From the NCBI RefSeq assembly GCF_011683915.1, contig NZ_JAAQPH010000002.1, positions 62,001 through 126,000 of the forward strand: DNA of 64,000 nucleotides, in the 5' to 3' direction. The notes under the pieces were generated by a model that ran no database searches, was not told the origin of the DNA, and saw only the letters and a program-made list of their open reading frames with translations. Every line of letters begins with the position of its first letter. The stretch's first letter is position 1. Below are positions 34,281-42,793 of the stretch, piece by piece. This stretch comes from Pelagibius litoralis (GTDB lineage Bacteria > Pseudomonadota > Alphaproteobacteria > Kiloniellales > Kiloniellaceae). Both the position numbers and the translations under genes were made by a program.

Positions 34281-35984
34281 ATGAAACAGGGTTGGAAGAT
34301 TCTTGCGGCTCTGTCAGTCGCGATACTGTTTGGACCGCTTGCTGGCGCACCGGTCTTGGCCAAGAACAATGGCCGCCCTTCCGGCGGCTCGCACAATCAA
34401 AACACCCACAATCCGATGCACCACAGTCACGCGGTGGCTCAGTCGGGCCGGCCGGGTAGCGGAACGAACCCGGGCCAGGGTTGGGGCCGGGGCGGTTCCG
34501 GTCAAGGCGGCGGCAATACTGGGAGTAACGTGGGTGCTGGTGGGCAGGGCGGGGGGCTTGGCGTCGGTACACCGGGGGTGGGTGGAACGACCGCAATACC
34601 TACCCTGACCCTGCAACCCAGCTTGCCGATCCCGCAGCCGATCCAGCAGGCAATACCGACGCCGACCCCCCAGTTGGTGCCGCAGCCGGTACTACCACCG
34701 CAACTGATCCCGCAGATCCCGCAACAGACGCCGTCCTTGCCTCAGATCGTGACGCCGCAACAGGGCTTGCCCCTGCAACAGATTCCGCCCCAGCCGCAGG
34801 GGACGGTGCCACAGCCGCAACCGGTTTTGCCGCCGCAGCAGACGCTGCCGACCCCGCAGGGCACGGTGGCGCAGCCGCAGCCGATGCAGCAGACGCCGCC
34901 GACGCCGCAGGGGACGGTGGCGCAACCGCAGCCGGTGCAGCAGACGCCACCGACGCCGCAGGGGACGGTGGCGCAACCGCAGCCGGTGCAGCAGACGCCA
35001 CCGACGCCACAGGGGACGGTGGCGCAACCGCAGCCGGTGCAGCAGACGCCACCGACGCCGCAGGGGACGGTGGCGCAACCGCAGCCGGTGCAGCAGACGC
35101 CACTGACGCCGCAAGGCACGGTGGCGCAGCCGCAGCCGGTGCTGCCGCCGCAGCAGACGCCGCCGACGCCGCAGGGGACGGTGGCGCAACCGCAGCCGGT
35201 GCTGCCGCCGCAGCAGACGCCGCCGACGCCGCAGGGCACGGTGGCGCAGCCGCAGCCGGTGCTGCCGCCGCAGCAGCAGGCGATCCCGCCGCAAACGCCG
35301 CAGGTGACACCTCAGGGCACCCCGACGCCGCAGGTGACCCCGCCGCAGACCCCGCAGATCACTCAACAGACCCCGCAGCAGCAGGTTATCCCGCCGCAAA
35401 CGCCGCAGGCGATACCTCAGAGTATCCCAACGCCGCAGGCGATCCCGGCGCAAACGCCGCAGGCGACACCTCAGGGTACCCCAACGCCGCAGGCGATCCC
35501 GCCGCAGACACCGCAGGTGGCTCAGGTCACACCCTTGCTGTCGCCGCAGATTGCTGGTGGCACAGCGCCGGGGGGGCTTCCGACTGCGGCGCTCGGGTCA
35601 GCGCTGCTGTTCCAACAACCGCTCCATCAGGGCTCTGCAGCCGCAACAAGCGGTCGTATTTTCTTACCGGCTCAGGTGGGTGCCGGCGTCGCCGGTCAGC
35701 AGGCGCCGGCACTAACCGGGGCGGCACAGCCTGTTGCGGGCGCAGCCGACAGCCACTACTGCCTGCTGTCCACCGGTCAAGGCAAGCGTACCTTCGGCGG
35801 TCTCTTCGAACCGCCGCCGGGCTGGAAGTTCGACAGCTACGGGGCCTCCAGCCACCTGACGCTTCAGGGCGGCGGCGATTTCCTCGATCCGGTGTTGCGC
35901 TCGCTGCCGACCAATCACCTGCCGCATTCCTATTGCTTCGTGAGCCTGTTGTCATACGTTACGGCGCCGTCGGACGCGCGCTGA
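34281..35984 (+). CDS. secreted Pro/Gln-rich repeat protein following TpsB
   Basis: A 567-residue exported protein. The signal peptide is MKQGWKILAALSVAILFGPL to PVLAK. A Gly/Asn/His-rich part follows, then a long low-complexity region in which the 17-residue unit QQTPPTPQGTVAQPQPV repeats (nine PQGTV copies, some with an LPP insert) and then looser TPQ/IPPQ words. The last 100 residues are globular in composition, with Cys in DSHYCLLSTGQG and HSYCFVSLLSY. I chose ATG 34281 because AAAGGAAG precedes it at the right distance; ATG 34245 and 34260 overlap the TpsB end. It has no TPS secretion domain. It may be a wall-spanning or surface polymer-like adhesin, or a partner of TpsB. The family is not recognised. 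Confidence 0.75.
   Translation: MKQGWKILAALSVAILFGPLAGAPVLAKNNGRPSGGSHNQNTHNPMHHSHAVAQSGRPGSGTNPGQGWGRGGSGQGGGNTGSNVGAGGQGGGLGVGTPGVGGTTAIPTLTLQPSLPIPQPIQQAIPTPTPQLVPQPVLPPQLIPQIPQQTPSLPQIVTPQQGLPLQQIPPQPQGTVPQPQPVLPPQQTLPTPQGTVAQPQPMQQTPPTPQGTVAQPQPVQQTPPTPQGTVAQPQPVQQTPPTPQGTVAQPQPVQQTPPTPQGTVAQPQPVQQTPLTPQGTVAQPQPVLPPQQTPPTPQGTVAQPQPVLPPQQTPPTPQGTVAQPQPVLPPQQQAIPPQTPQVTPQGTPTPQVTPPQTPQITQQTPQQQVIPPQTPQAIPQSIPTPQAIPAQTPQATPQGTPTPQAIPPQTPQVAQVTPLLSPQIAGGTAPGGLPTAALGSALLFQQPLHQGSAAATSGRIFLPAQVGAGVAGQQAPALTGAAQPVAGAADSHYCLLSTGQGKRTFGGLFEPPPGWKFDSYGASSHLTLQGGGDFLDPVLRSLPTNHLPHSYCFVSLLSYVTAPSDAR
34794..35279 (+). repeat. 51/60-bp coding minisatellite
   Basis: Nine tandem copies of a unit encoding PTPQGTVAQPQPV are present in two lengths: 51 bases, or 60 bases with an extra LPP. 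Several adjacent copies are nearly identical at the DNA level, so copy number is likely to vary by slippage or recombination. Confidence 0.9.
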
Positions 35985-36073
35985 CTGCTTTCGTTGGTCT
36001 CGCGCATCGCCAGGCGCTAAACTCCCCGCCGGAAAAGGGCGCAGACGGCCCGCGATTTTGGGAGGAGGGGCCG

Positions 36074-36982
36074 ATGCACCCGGATTATGACGTGCGCGAC
36101 AAGCGCTTTGGCGACTATCTGCTGGGCAACTGCAAGCTGGAGAAGCTCTATACCGGCAGCCTCTGGGCCGAAGGGCCGGTTTACTTCTGCGACGGCGACT
36201 TCCTGCTGTGGAGCGACATCCCCAACAACCGCATCCTGAAGTGGACCCAGGGCGGTGGGGTGACCGAGTTCCGCCGTCCCTCCGACTATTCCAACGGTCA
36301 TACCCGCGACCGGGAAGGGCGGCTGGTGAGCTGCGAACACGGCGCGCGCCGGGTGACGCGGACGGAGTGGGACGGCAGCGTCACCGTGCTGGCCGACAAC
36401 TATCAGGGCAAGCGCCTGAACTCGCCCAACGACGTGGTGGTGAAGTCCGACGGCACGGTATGGTTTACCGATCCGCCCTACGGAATCATGTCGGACTATG
36501 AGGGTTACAAGGCCGACAGCGAAATCGGTGCCAACTATGTCTATTGCCTCGATCCCAAAACCGGCGAGCTGAGCATCGCCTCCGACGACTTCGACAAACC
36601 CAACGGCCTGGCCTTTTCCGTAGACGAGAAGATCCTCTATATCGCCGATACCGGCGCCTCCCACGACCCCGACGGGCCGCGCCACATCCGCGCCTTTCAG
36701 GTCGGCGCCGACAACAGCCTTTCCGGCGGCGAGGTCTTCGCGGTCTGCGATTCCGGGCTGTTCGACGGCTTCCGCCTGGACGAGGACGGCAACATCTGGT
36801 CCAGCGCCGGCGACGGCGTGCACTGCTTCTCACCCGGGGGCGAATTGCTGGGTAAGATCAGGGTGCCGGAGACGGTTTCCAACGTCACTTTCGGCAGCCG
36901 CAAGAAGAACACCCTCTTCATCACCGCCACGACGTCGCTCTACGCCGTCACCCTGAATCGCAAAGGGGTTCAGTGGCCGTGA
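36074..36982 (+). CDS. SMP-30/gluconolactonase family protein
   Basis: A 302-residue six-bladed beta-propeller. Typical motifs are WAEGPVYFCDGDFLLWSDIP with the metal-binding Glu, RLNSPNDVVVKSDGTVWFTD with the metal-binding Asn, GLAFSVDEKILYIADT and FDGFRLDEDGNIWSS with the catalytic-region Asp. Members hydrolyse sugar lactones or related esters in the cytoplasm. The ATG at 36074 follows GGAGGAGGGG; the frame upstream overlaps the end of the Pro/Gln gene. A sugar-lactone role would match the sugar dehydrogenase genes 8-16 kb downstream, but they are not in one operon. Confidence 0.9.
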   Translation: MHPDYDVRDKRFGDYLLGNCKLEKLYTGSLWAEGPVYFCDGDFLLWSDIPNNRILKWTQGGGVTEFRRPSDYSNGHTRDREGRLVSCEHGARRVTRTEWDGSVTVLADNYQGKRLNSPNDVVVKSDGTVWFTDPPYGIMSDYEGYKADSEIGANYVYCLDPKTGELSIASDDFDKPNGLAFSVDEKILYIADTGASHDPDGPRHIRAFQVGADNSLSGGEVFAVCDSGLFDGFRLDEDGNIWSSAGDGVHCFSPGGELLGKIRVPETVSNVTFGSRKKNTLFITATTSLYAVTLNRKGVQWP

Positions 36983-37180
36983 GATCCGGCCTAGGAAACA
37001 CTGGATAGGCGCCAAGGTCGCGCTTTGTCCGGGCGCGGCCGTCCTGGCCGGTTGCCGGCTTGTGCGGGTGTTCCTTGGATTTGCCCCTTTGCTTCGGGCG
37101 TCAAAAAACACGCAGCACCAATCATAACTATAATGTCATACAATAATAATCCATACGATTAATCTTAACTTAAAGGTACC

Positions 37181-38716
37181 TTGCCATATGTGATGCTGTA
37201 TCGGTTTCGGTTGGGTGCCATGAAAGTCCGGGAAGAATATCAGATCGCACTGGAGATCAGTCCGACGCCGTTGATGATGGTATCTCGGGACGGCAGGATC
37301 GTTCTCTCGAATAAGCGCCTTAATGCGCTTTTCGGTTATGGGGAGGGCGAGCTTCGGAACCAACTGGTCGATGTACTGGTGCCCAGCGAAATCAAGGATT
37401 TCCATCCGGAGCTGCGCGAGGCGTTCTTTGAGGTCCCCACCAACCGCAGCATGGGAACCGGCCGCGATCTTTTCGGCGCCCGCAAGGACGGAGAGATGAT
37501 TCCGGTTGAGATCGGGTTGGACCCGGTCGAACAGGATGGGGAGGCTTTGGTGATGGTCTCCGTTCTGGATATTCGCGCGCGCAAACAGGGCGAGGCGAAG
37601 ATCCGCCAAGCGATTGACGCCGCATCCAGCGCCATGGTGATGATCGACGAGAACGGTAAGATTGAACTGGTCAATGAGCTGACACAGATCTTGTTCGGCT
37701 ATGCCCCGGGTGAGCTGATCGGCGAAAGCATCGAAAAGCTGGTACCCGAGCGCTATCGCCGAAAACACACCGTCTATCGGATGAGTTATCAGAATAGCCG
37801 AGACAGGCGTTCAATGGGGGTCGGCCGCAATCTGTTCGGGCTTTCGAAGCATGGCTCGGAATTCCCGGTGGAAATCGGCCTGAACCCGATCGACGGCCAG
37901 GAAGGCGGGCTGGTCATGGCGACGATCATCGACATCTCCCAGCGCAAGCAACATGAAGAAAGAATACAGCAAACGAACGAAGAGCTGCTGCGCCTGAACA
38001 CCGAGCTTTCAGAGTTTGCATACAGCGCATCGCACGACCTGAAGGCGCCGCTTTCGTCCATCAGTGGAATCCTGCAGTTCTGCGAAAGCGATCTGGAAGC
38101 CGGCAATTTCGATGAAGTCCGGGAAAACCTGGGGCGCGTCCGACAGCTGGCAAGCCGGCTTGCCGGCCGGATCGAAGACATGCTTGCCCTGGCAAGGACC
38201 GACAATGTGGACGACGGTTGGCAAGATCTCGATTTAGCGGATTCCGTTGCCGAGATATGGCAAGTTCTGCGAACTAAGATGTCATCCGCGATCGAGCTGA
38301 CAACGGCTTTTGGCCACACCGATCCGATCCGCACTGTCCCCGCTCGTTTCTCTATTGTCCTTGAGAACATTCTCTCAAACGCCATCAAGTATCGAGATCA
38401 AAGCAAACCGAATTCGACTGTTCATATCGAAACCTGGGACGATGACGGCGTTCTGAAGATATCTGTTCGCGACAATGGTATCGGTATTCCGGCCGAGCAT
38501 CATGCGGATATCTTCAAGCTGTTCAAACGTGTGGCCAACACGGATGAGCCCGGCAGCGGCCTCGGTCTGGCACTGGTGCAGAAAAACGTGCTGCGTTTGA
38601 AAGGCGAGATTATCGTTCAAAGCACCGGTGATGGAACGACCTTCACCATCGCTTTGCCTCAGGTACGAGAAGAAACCAGGGTTGGCGGCGTTGAAAGCCG
38701 CGTGGAGATCGCATGA
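37181..38716 (+). CDS. soluble histidine kinase with two PAS domains
   Basis: A 511-residue kinase with no transmembrane segment. PAS1 lies at about 20-130 and PAS2 at about 145-260. They share the parallel segments NRSMGTGRDLFGARKDG and RRSMGVGRNLFGLSKHG, so one arose by duplication of the other. A short coiled coil follows, then the dimerisation/phospho-acceptor box SASHDLKAPLSS (His acceptor) and a HATPase domain with NILSNAIKYRD, DNGIGIP and GSGLGLALV. The TTG at 37181 follows AAAGG; GTG 37190, ATG 37193 and ATG 37220 are alternatives. Its stop overlaps the receiver gene (ATGA), so the two are a cognate pair. The PAS ligand is unknown. Confidence 0.9.
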   Translation: MPYVMLYRFRLGAMKVREEYQIALEISPTPLMMVSRDGRIVLSNKRLNALFGYGEGELRNQLVDVLVPSEIKDFHPELREAFFEVPTNRSMGTGRDLFGARKDGEMIPVEIGLDPVEQDGEALVMVSVLDIRARKQGEAKIRQAIDAASSAMVMIDENGKIELVNELTQILFGYAPGELIGESIEKLVPERYRRKHTVYRMSYQNSRDRRSMGVGRNLFGLSKHGSEFPVEIGLNPIDGQEGGLVMATIIDISQRKQHEERIQQTNEELLRLNTELSEFAYSASHDLKAPLSSISGILQFCESDLEAGNFDEVRENLGRVRQLASRLAGRIEDMLALARTDNVDDGWQDLDLADSVAEIWQVLRTKMSSAIELTTAFGHTDPIRTVPARFSIVLENILSNAIKYRDQSKPNSTVHIETWDDDGVLKISVRDNGIGIPAEHHADIFKLFKRVANTDEPGSGLGLALVQKNVLRLKGEIIVQSTGDGTTFTIALPQVREETRVGGVESRVEIA

Positions 38717-39132
38717 CGACAATTCCGGTAGTGATCATCGACGACGACAAAGTTGACCGTTACATTGTTCAGCGTATTGTCCAAGAAAGCGACATCGAAG
38801 CCAAAGTGATAGAATACAAGGCTGGCGATGAGTTTCTGGAGGTGTTGAGCGACAGCAAAAAGCGGGCCGCTGAAATAGGAACCGCCCCGCCGCCTATGTT
38901 GGTTTTGCTGGATGTCAACATGCCGCGCATGAACGGCTTTGAAGTTCTGGACTCCATAAGTCGGGAACTAGGCGAGAGCGATCCAGATTACATGGTGGTC
39001 ATGATGTTCACCTCCTCCAATCACGCGGAGGATAAGGCGAAGGCATTCTCCTACAGCTTCGTCAAAGATTATGTCGTCAAGCCTCTGACACGTGAGCGGC
39101 TGCAAGACGTGATTGCCAAACACTACAGCTGA
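38713..39132 (+). CDS. single-domain response regulator (Rcp1/CheY-like)
   Basis: A 139-residue receiver protein with no output domain. The acidic pocket (VVIIDDDKVDR), phospho-acceptor Asp in LVLLDVNMPRMNG, a Thr/Ser switch in MMFTSSNH and the Lys in DYVVKPLT are all intact. The insertion between strands and the DVNMPRMNGFEVL core are typical of phytochrome/bacteriophytochrome-type partners (Rcp1-like). It overlaps the kinase gene by four bases and probably passes the signal to another protein or an Hpt domain. Confidence 0.9.
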   Translation: MTTIPVVIIDDDKVDRYIVQRIVQESDIEAKVIEYKAGDEFLEVLSDSKKRAAEIGTAPPPMLVLLDVNMPRMNGFEVLDSISRELGESDPDYMVVMMFTSSNHAEDKAKAFSYSFVKDYVVKPLTRERLQDVIAKHYS

Positions 39133-39163
39133 CAGCCCGGGATCTTGAGCTTCGCCCGGATCG

Positions 39164-40129
39164 TCAGCTCTGCACCTTCTGGCCGCGGCCGTAGACCAGC
39201 AGCATGGCGATGATGACGCAGCCGTAGATGATCTGGCGGCCGGCTTCGGGCATCTGCATGACCGAGAGGATGGACTGCAGCAGGGATATCAGGATCACCC
39301 CGGCGACGGTGCCCAGGTAGCTGCCGCGGCCGCCCAGGATATGGGTGCCGCCCAGTACCACGGCGGCGATGGCGGGCAGCAGGTAGGGATCGCCCATGGC
39401 CTGATAGCCCTTGTTGGAATAGCCCGCCAGCAGCACCCCGGCCATGGCGCTGCACATGCCGGAAATGGCGAAGCAGGCAATCAGCACGGCTTTGGTATTG
39501 ACCCCGGAGAGAAAGGTCGCCGCCTCCTGATTGCCGATGGCGTAGATGTAGCGACCCAGCGGCGTGCGCTTCAGCAGCACCACCACGGCGATGCCGATGA
39601 TGGCCCAGATGAAGACCGCGTTGGGAATGCCCAGCAGACTGCGGTCGACGGCCAGCCAGTGCATCAGCTTGGTGGCATGGTCCTGCGGCGCGAAGCCGCC
39701 GGTGTGCAGCACCATGACGCCCTGGGCCACCGCGTTGATGCCGAGGGTGAAGATCATCGAGGGGACGCGCAGGATGGCGACCCCCAGGCCGTTGATCAGA
39801 CCGAAGACGAGGCCGCAGAAAACGCCGAAAGGGATGGCCCACTCCGGCCCCCACCAGCCGGCCGCGGCGGTCGACATCATGCCGCCGACGGTGACCAGCC
39901 AGGGGATCGAAAGGTCGATGTGGCCGAGCAGGATGACCAGCATCACGCCCGAGGCGATGATCCCCAGAAAGGCCGCGACCTGAAGCTGCTGCAGCAGGTA
40001 GTTGGCGGAGAGGAAGCTCGACGAATAGAGACTGCCGGCCAGCAGCATGACCAGAATGAAGACGAAGGCGATGGCGACCGGCTTGTCGACGGATTTCAGA
40101 ACCGCTTGCATGCTGGTTTGAACGGACAT
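39164..40129 (-). CDS. sugar ABC transporter permease (YjfF/RbsC type)
   Basis: A 321-residue inner-membrane permease of the BPD_transp_2 family. Family motifs are VILLGHIDLSIPWLVTVGGM, FTLGINAVAQG, YAIGNQEAATFLSGVN and AIAAVVLGGTHILGGRGS with the cytoplasmic EAA-like loop. About nine or ten helices are predicted by eye. I chose ATG 40129. It lies two bases after the stop of the partner permease gene, so the two probably form a heterodimer. It is the last gene of the minus-strand sugar import operon. Confidence 0.92.
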   Translation of the reverse strand: MSVQTSMQAVLKSVDKPVAIAFVFILVMLLAGSLYSSSFLSANYLLQQLQVAAFLGIIASGVMLVILLGHIDLSIPWLVTVGGMMSTAAAGWWGPEWAIPFGVFCGLVFGLINGLGVAILRVPSMIFTLGINAVAQGVMVLHTGGFAPQDHATKLMHWLAVDRSLLGIPNAVFIWAIIGIAVVVLLKRTPLGRYIYAIGNQEAATFLSGVNTKAVLIACFAISGMCSAMAGVLLAGYSNKGYQAMGDPYLLPAIAAVVLGGTHILGGRGSYLGTVAGVILISLLQSILSVMQMPEAGRQIIYGCVIIAMLLVYGRGQKVQS

Positions 40130-40131
40130 GG

Positions 40132-41112
40132 CTACTTGAACAGCTCCAGACGGTTGCGGATCCGAAAGACGCGGGCGGCCCCCAGGCTGACGGCGACCAG
40201 CAGGACGACGCCCTGGAACAGCGGCTGCCATAGCGGCGGCAGGTCGAAGACGAAGAGCAGGTCGTCGATGGTGCGCAGGATGAAGGCCCCGAAGATCGAG
40301 CCGATGGCCCCGCCAGTGCCGCCGTAAAGCGAGGTGCCGCCGATCACCACCGCGGCAATCGAGTTCAGGGTGTAGGTGCCGCCGATGGGGGCGGAGGCCT
40401 CGCCGGAGAAGGTAATGAAGGTCAGCATCAGCCCGGCGACGCCGGCCAGAAGCCCGGAGAGCGTGTAGGCGGCGAGCTTGGAACGGTCGATGGAAACGCC
40501 GGACATATAGGCCGCGCCCTCGGCGGAACCGACGGCATAGCAGCCGCGGCCGATCACCGAGTTGCGGAACGGCAGCCAGATGATCACCACCACCGCGAGC
40601 AGCAGAACCAGGGAGGTCGGCACGACCTCGAAGACGGTGTAGGTCATGATGTCGGCCAGGTCCTCGTCCACCTCGCCGCCGGGCACCGGGCGCAGCAGCA
40701 GGGCGATGCCGTAGTAGACCGCCCCGGTCGCCAGCGTCGTGATGATCGGCTGGAGACGCCCGTAGACCACGATGGCGCCGTTGACGAAGCCCGCCAGAGC
40801 GCCGGTCAGCAGGACGATGACGATGCCGACGGCGACCTGCCAGGGGTCGCCGCTGACCAGGGAGGACGCCACGCAGTTGGTCATGATGAAGATCATGCCG
40901 ACCGAGAGGTCCAGCCCGCCGGTCAGCACCGGCAGGGTCTGCGCCATCGCCACCAGGGCCAGCAGTACCGCCTTGTTGGCCGCCGTGGTGGCGACGGGAA
41001 CCGTCAGCCCCGCGGGGTGATTGGCGATATAGAGCGTGAACATCAATACAAAGACCAGGATCGCCAGCAGTACCCCCTGGCTTTGGCCGAGACGCAGTTT
41101 CAGGTCCTTCAC
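40132..41112 (-). CDS. sugar ABC transporter permease (partner)
   Basis: A 326-residue inner-membrane permease of the same family as the gene that follows it. It has VLTGGLDLSVGMIFIMTN, PIITTLATGAVYYGIA, YAVGSAEGAAYMSGVS and SIAAVVIGGTSLYGGTGG. Its start overlaps the stop of the ATPase gene by four bases (41109-41112). With the other permease, the double ATPase and the binding protein it makes a complete CUT2 importer for a mono- or disaccharide. Confidence 0.92.
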   Translation of the reverse strand: MKDLKLRLGQSQGVLLAILVFVLMFTLYIANHPAGLTVPVATTAANKAVLLALVAMAQTLPVLTGGLDLSVGMIFIMTNCVASSLVSGDPWQVAVGIVIVLLTGALAGFVNGAIVVYGRLQPIITTLATGAVYYGIALLLRPVPGGEVDEDLADIMTYTVFEVVPTSLVLLLAVVVIIWLPFRNSVIGRGCYAVGSAEGAAYMSGVSIDRSKLAAYTLSGLLAGVAGLMLTFITFSGEASAPIGGTYTLNSIAAVVIGGTSLYGGTGGAIGSIFGAFILRTIDDLLFVFDLPPLWQPLFQGVVLLVAVSLGAARVFRIRNRLELFK

Positions 41113-42695
41113 AGCGGTTCTCCCGCGGGTTTTGCCGTCTCTGCCTGGCCGTCCAGCGTCAGGTTCAAGGCGCTGGCCACGATGTTCTCCTCATTGATCG
41201 CATCCCCCGTGAGTTCGCGGACGATGCGCCCGTCGTACATGATGCTGACGCGGTCGCAGCAGCCGATCAGTTCGTCATAGTCTGTGGTGTAGAGCAGGAT
41301 GGCGGTGCCGGCGTCGGCCAGGTCGCGCAGCAGCTGGTAGATCTCCTGCTTGGTGCCGACGTCGATGCCCCTGGTCGGATCGTTCAGCAGCACGATGCGT
41401 GCATCGGTCATCAGCCATTTGGCGATCACGACCTTCTGCTGGTTGCCGCCGGAAAGGGTTGCGACCGGATCGTCGATATCGCCGACCTTGATGGAGAGGC
41501 GGCGCGCCATTTCGTCGATCTCGGCGTTCTGGCGCTGGCGATCGATGAAGATGCCACGGGTAAAGCGGCCGATCGAAGCCATGGAGATATTGTCGCGCAC
41601 CGACATCGGCAGCAGCAGCCCCTCCGACTTGCGGTCTTCGGGGATCAGGGCTACGCCGATCTCGTCCGATTTGGCAAAGCGCGGGCTGCTCAGGCGAACC
41701 TTGTTGCCGTCGATCTTCACCTCGCCGGAGACACCGCGCAGCACACCGAAGAGGGCGAGCAGCAGTTCGCGCTGTCCCTGACCGTCCAGGCCGCCAAGGC
41801 CGACGATCTCTCCCTTGCCGACCGAGAGGGATATCTCGGAAAGGCGGTTGCTCCAGGACAGCTTGGAGACTTCCAGCTCCGGCACCGGCCGGGTTTCGCG
41901 AACCGGCTTGGCCGGGTAGATCTGGGTATACTCGCGCCCGATCATCAGCTGCACGATCTCATTGTCGCTGCGCGCGCCCTTGGCAAAGGTCTCGATGTGG
42001 CGGCCGTTGCGAAAGACCGAGCAGGTATCGGCCAGTTCCTCGATCTCGTGCATGCGGTGCGAGATGTAGAGGATCGCCATTCCCTGGCGGCGCAGGTCGC
42101 GGAGGATCTCGTAGACCTTCTCGACATCGGCGGCGGTAAGGGCCGAGGTTGCCTCGTCGAGGATGAGCATCCTGGGATTGCGGCCCAATGCCTTGGCGAT
42201 TTCGACCATCTGGCGACGGGAGAGGGGGAGGTTCTTCACCAGCTCCAGCGGGTGAACGTCTTCGCAGCCGACCCGCGACAGCAAGGCCTCGGCGCGGCGG
42301 CGCTGCTCGCGGTGGTCGATCAGCCCCCAGCGGCACGGCGGCTCGGCCATGCAGATGTTGTCCGCAACCGAAAGGTCGGGCATCAGCGAGAGTTCCTGGA
42401 AGATGCAGACAGTGCCCTGGCTGTTTGCCGCCTGCGGCGTCGCAAAGGTGACCTCGGCGCCGTCAAGCACCAGCTTTCCGGCGCTGGGTTGGACGACCCC
42501 GGCGGCGATCTTGATGAGGGTCGATTTGCCGGCACCGTTCTCGCCGAGGATGGCGTGGATGGCGCCGGGCGCGCAGGCAAAGTCGACATCCTCCAGGGCC
42601 ACGACGCCGCCGTAGCGCTTGCCGATGCCCTGCATGCGCCAGAAGGCGGAACCGGGATGGACGGCGTTACGTGAAGAAGCCTGAGGGTCGGTCAT
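41109..42695 (-). CDS. sugar ABC transporter ATPase, double nucleotide-binding domain
   Basis: A 528-residue CUT2-type ATPase (RbsA/MglA family). The first domain has Walker A GENGAGKST, a degenerate signature PLSRRQMVEIAKAL, Walker B MLILDEATSAL and switch ISHRMHEIEE. The second has the usual altered P-loop (GLDGQGQRE), signature LSGGNQQKVVIAKWL and VLLNDPTRGIDVGTK. It is cytoplasmic and drives both permeases. It is preceded by the binding protein gene, 98 bases away, and followed by the overlapping permease gene. Confidence 0.93.
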   Translation of the reverse strand: MTDPQASSRNAVHPGSAFWRMQGIGKRYGGVVALEDVDFACAPGAIHAILGENGAGKSTLIKIAAGVVQPSAGKLVLDGAEVTFATPQAANSQGTVCIFQELSLMPDLSVADNICMAEPPCRWGLIDHREQRRRAEALLSRVGCEDVHPLELVKNLPLSRRQMVEIAKALGRNPRMLILDEATSALTAADVEKVYEILRDLRRQGMAILYISHRMHEIEELADTCSVFRNGRHIETFAKGARSDNEIVQLMIGREYTQIYPAKPVRETRPVPELEVSKLSWSNRLSEISLSVGKGEIVGLGGLDGQGQRELLLALFGVLRGVSGEVKIDGNKVRLSSPRFAKSDEIGVALIPEDRKSEGLLLPMSVRDNISMASIGRFTRGIFIDRQRQNAEIDEMARRLSIKVGDIDDPVATLSGGNQQKVVIAKWLMTDARIVLLNDPTRGIDVGTKQEIYQLLRDLADAGTAILLYTTDYDELIGCCDRVSIMYDGRIVRELTGDAINEENIVASALNLTLDGQAETAKPAGEPL

Positions 42696-42793
42696 CTGGC
42701 CCGCCGGGAAAGGGATACAAACTCTGCAGAGAAGCGACGCCGCACCCGAAACCCAGGTGCGGCGTCCATCGGATCATTAAGCAACAGCCGGAA

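Noticed and set aside
34794-35279. CRISPR array
   Set aside because: The repeats are contiguous, in frame and translated, with no unique spacers and no cas genes.
34600-35453. Three long minus-strand open frames over the Pro/Gln repeats
   Set aside because: They are low-complexity shadows of the plus-strand minisatellite with no plausible starts.
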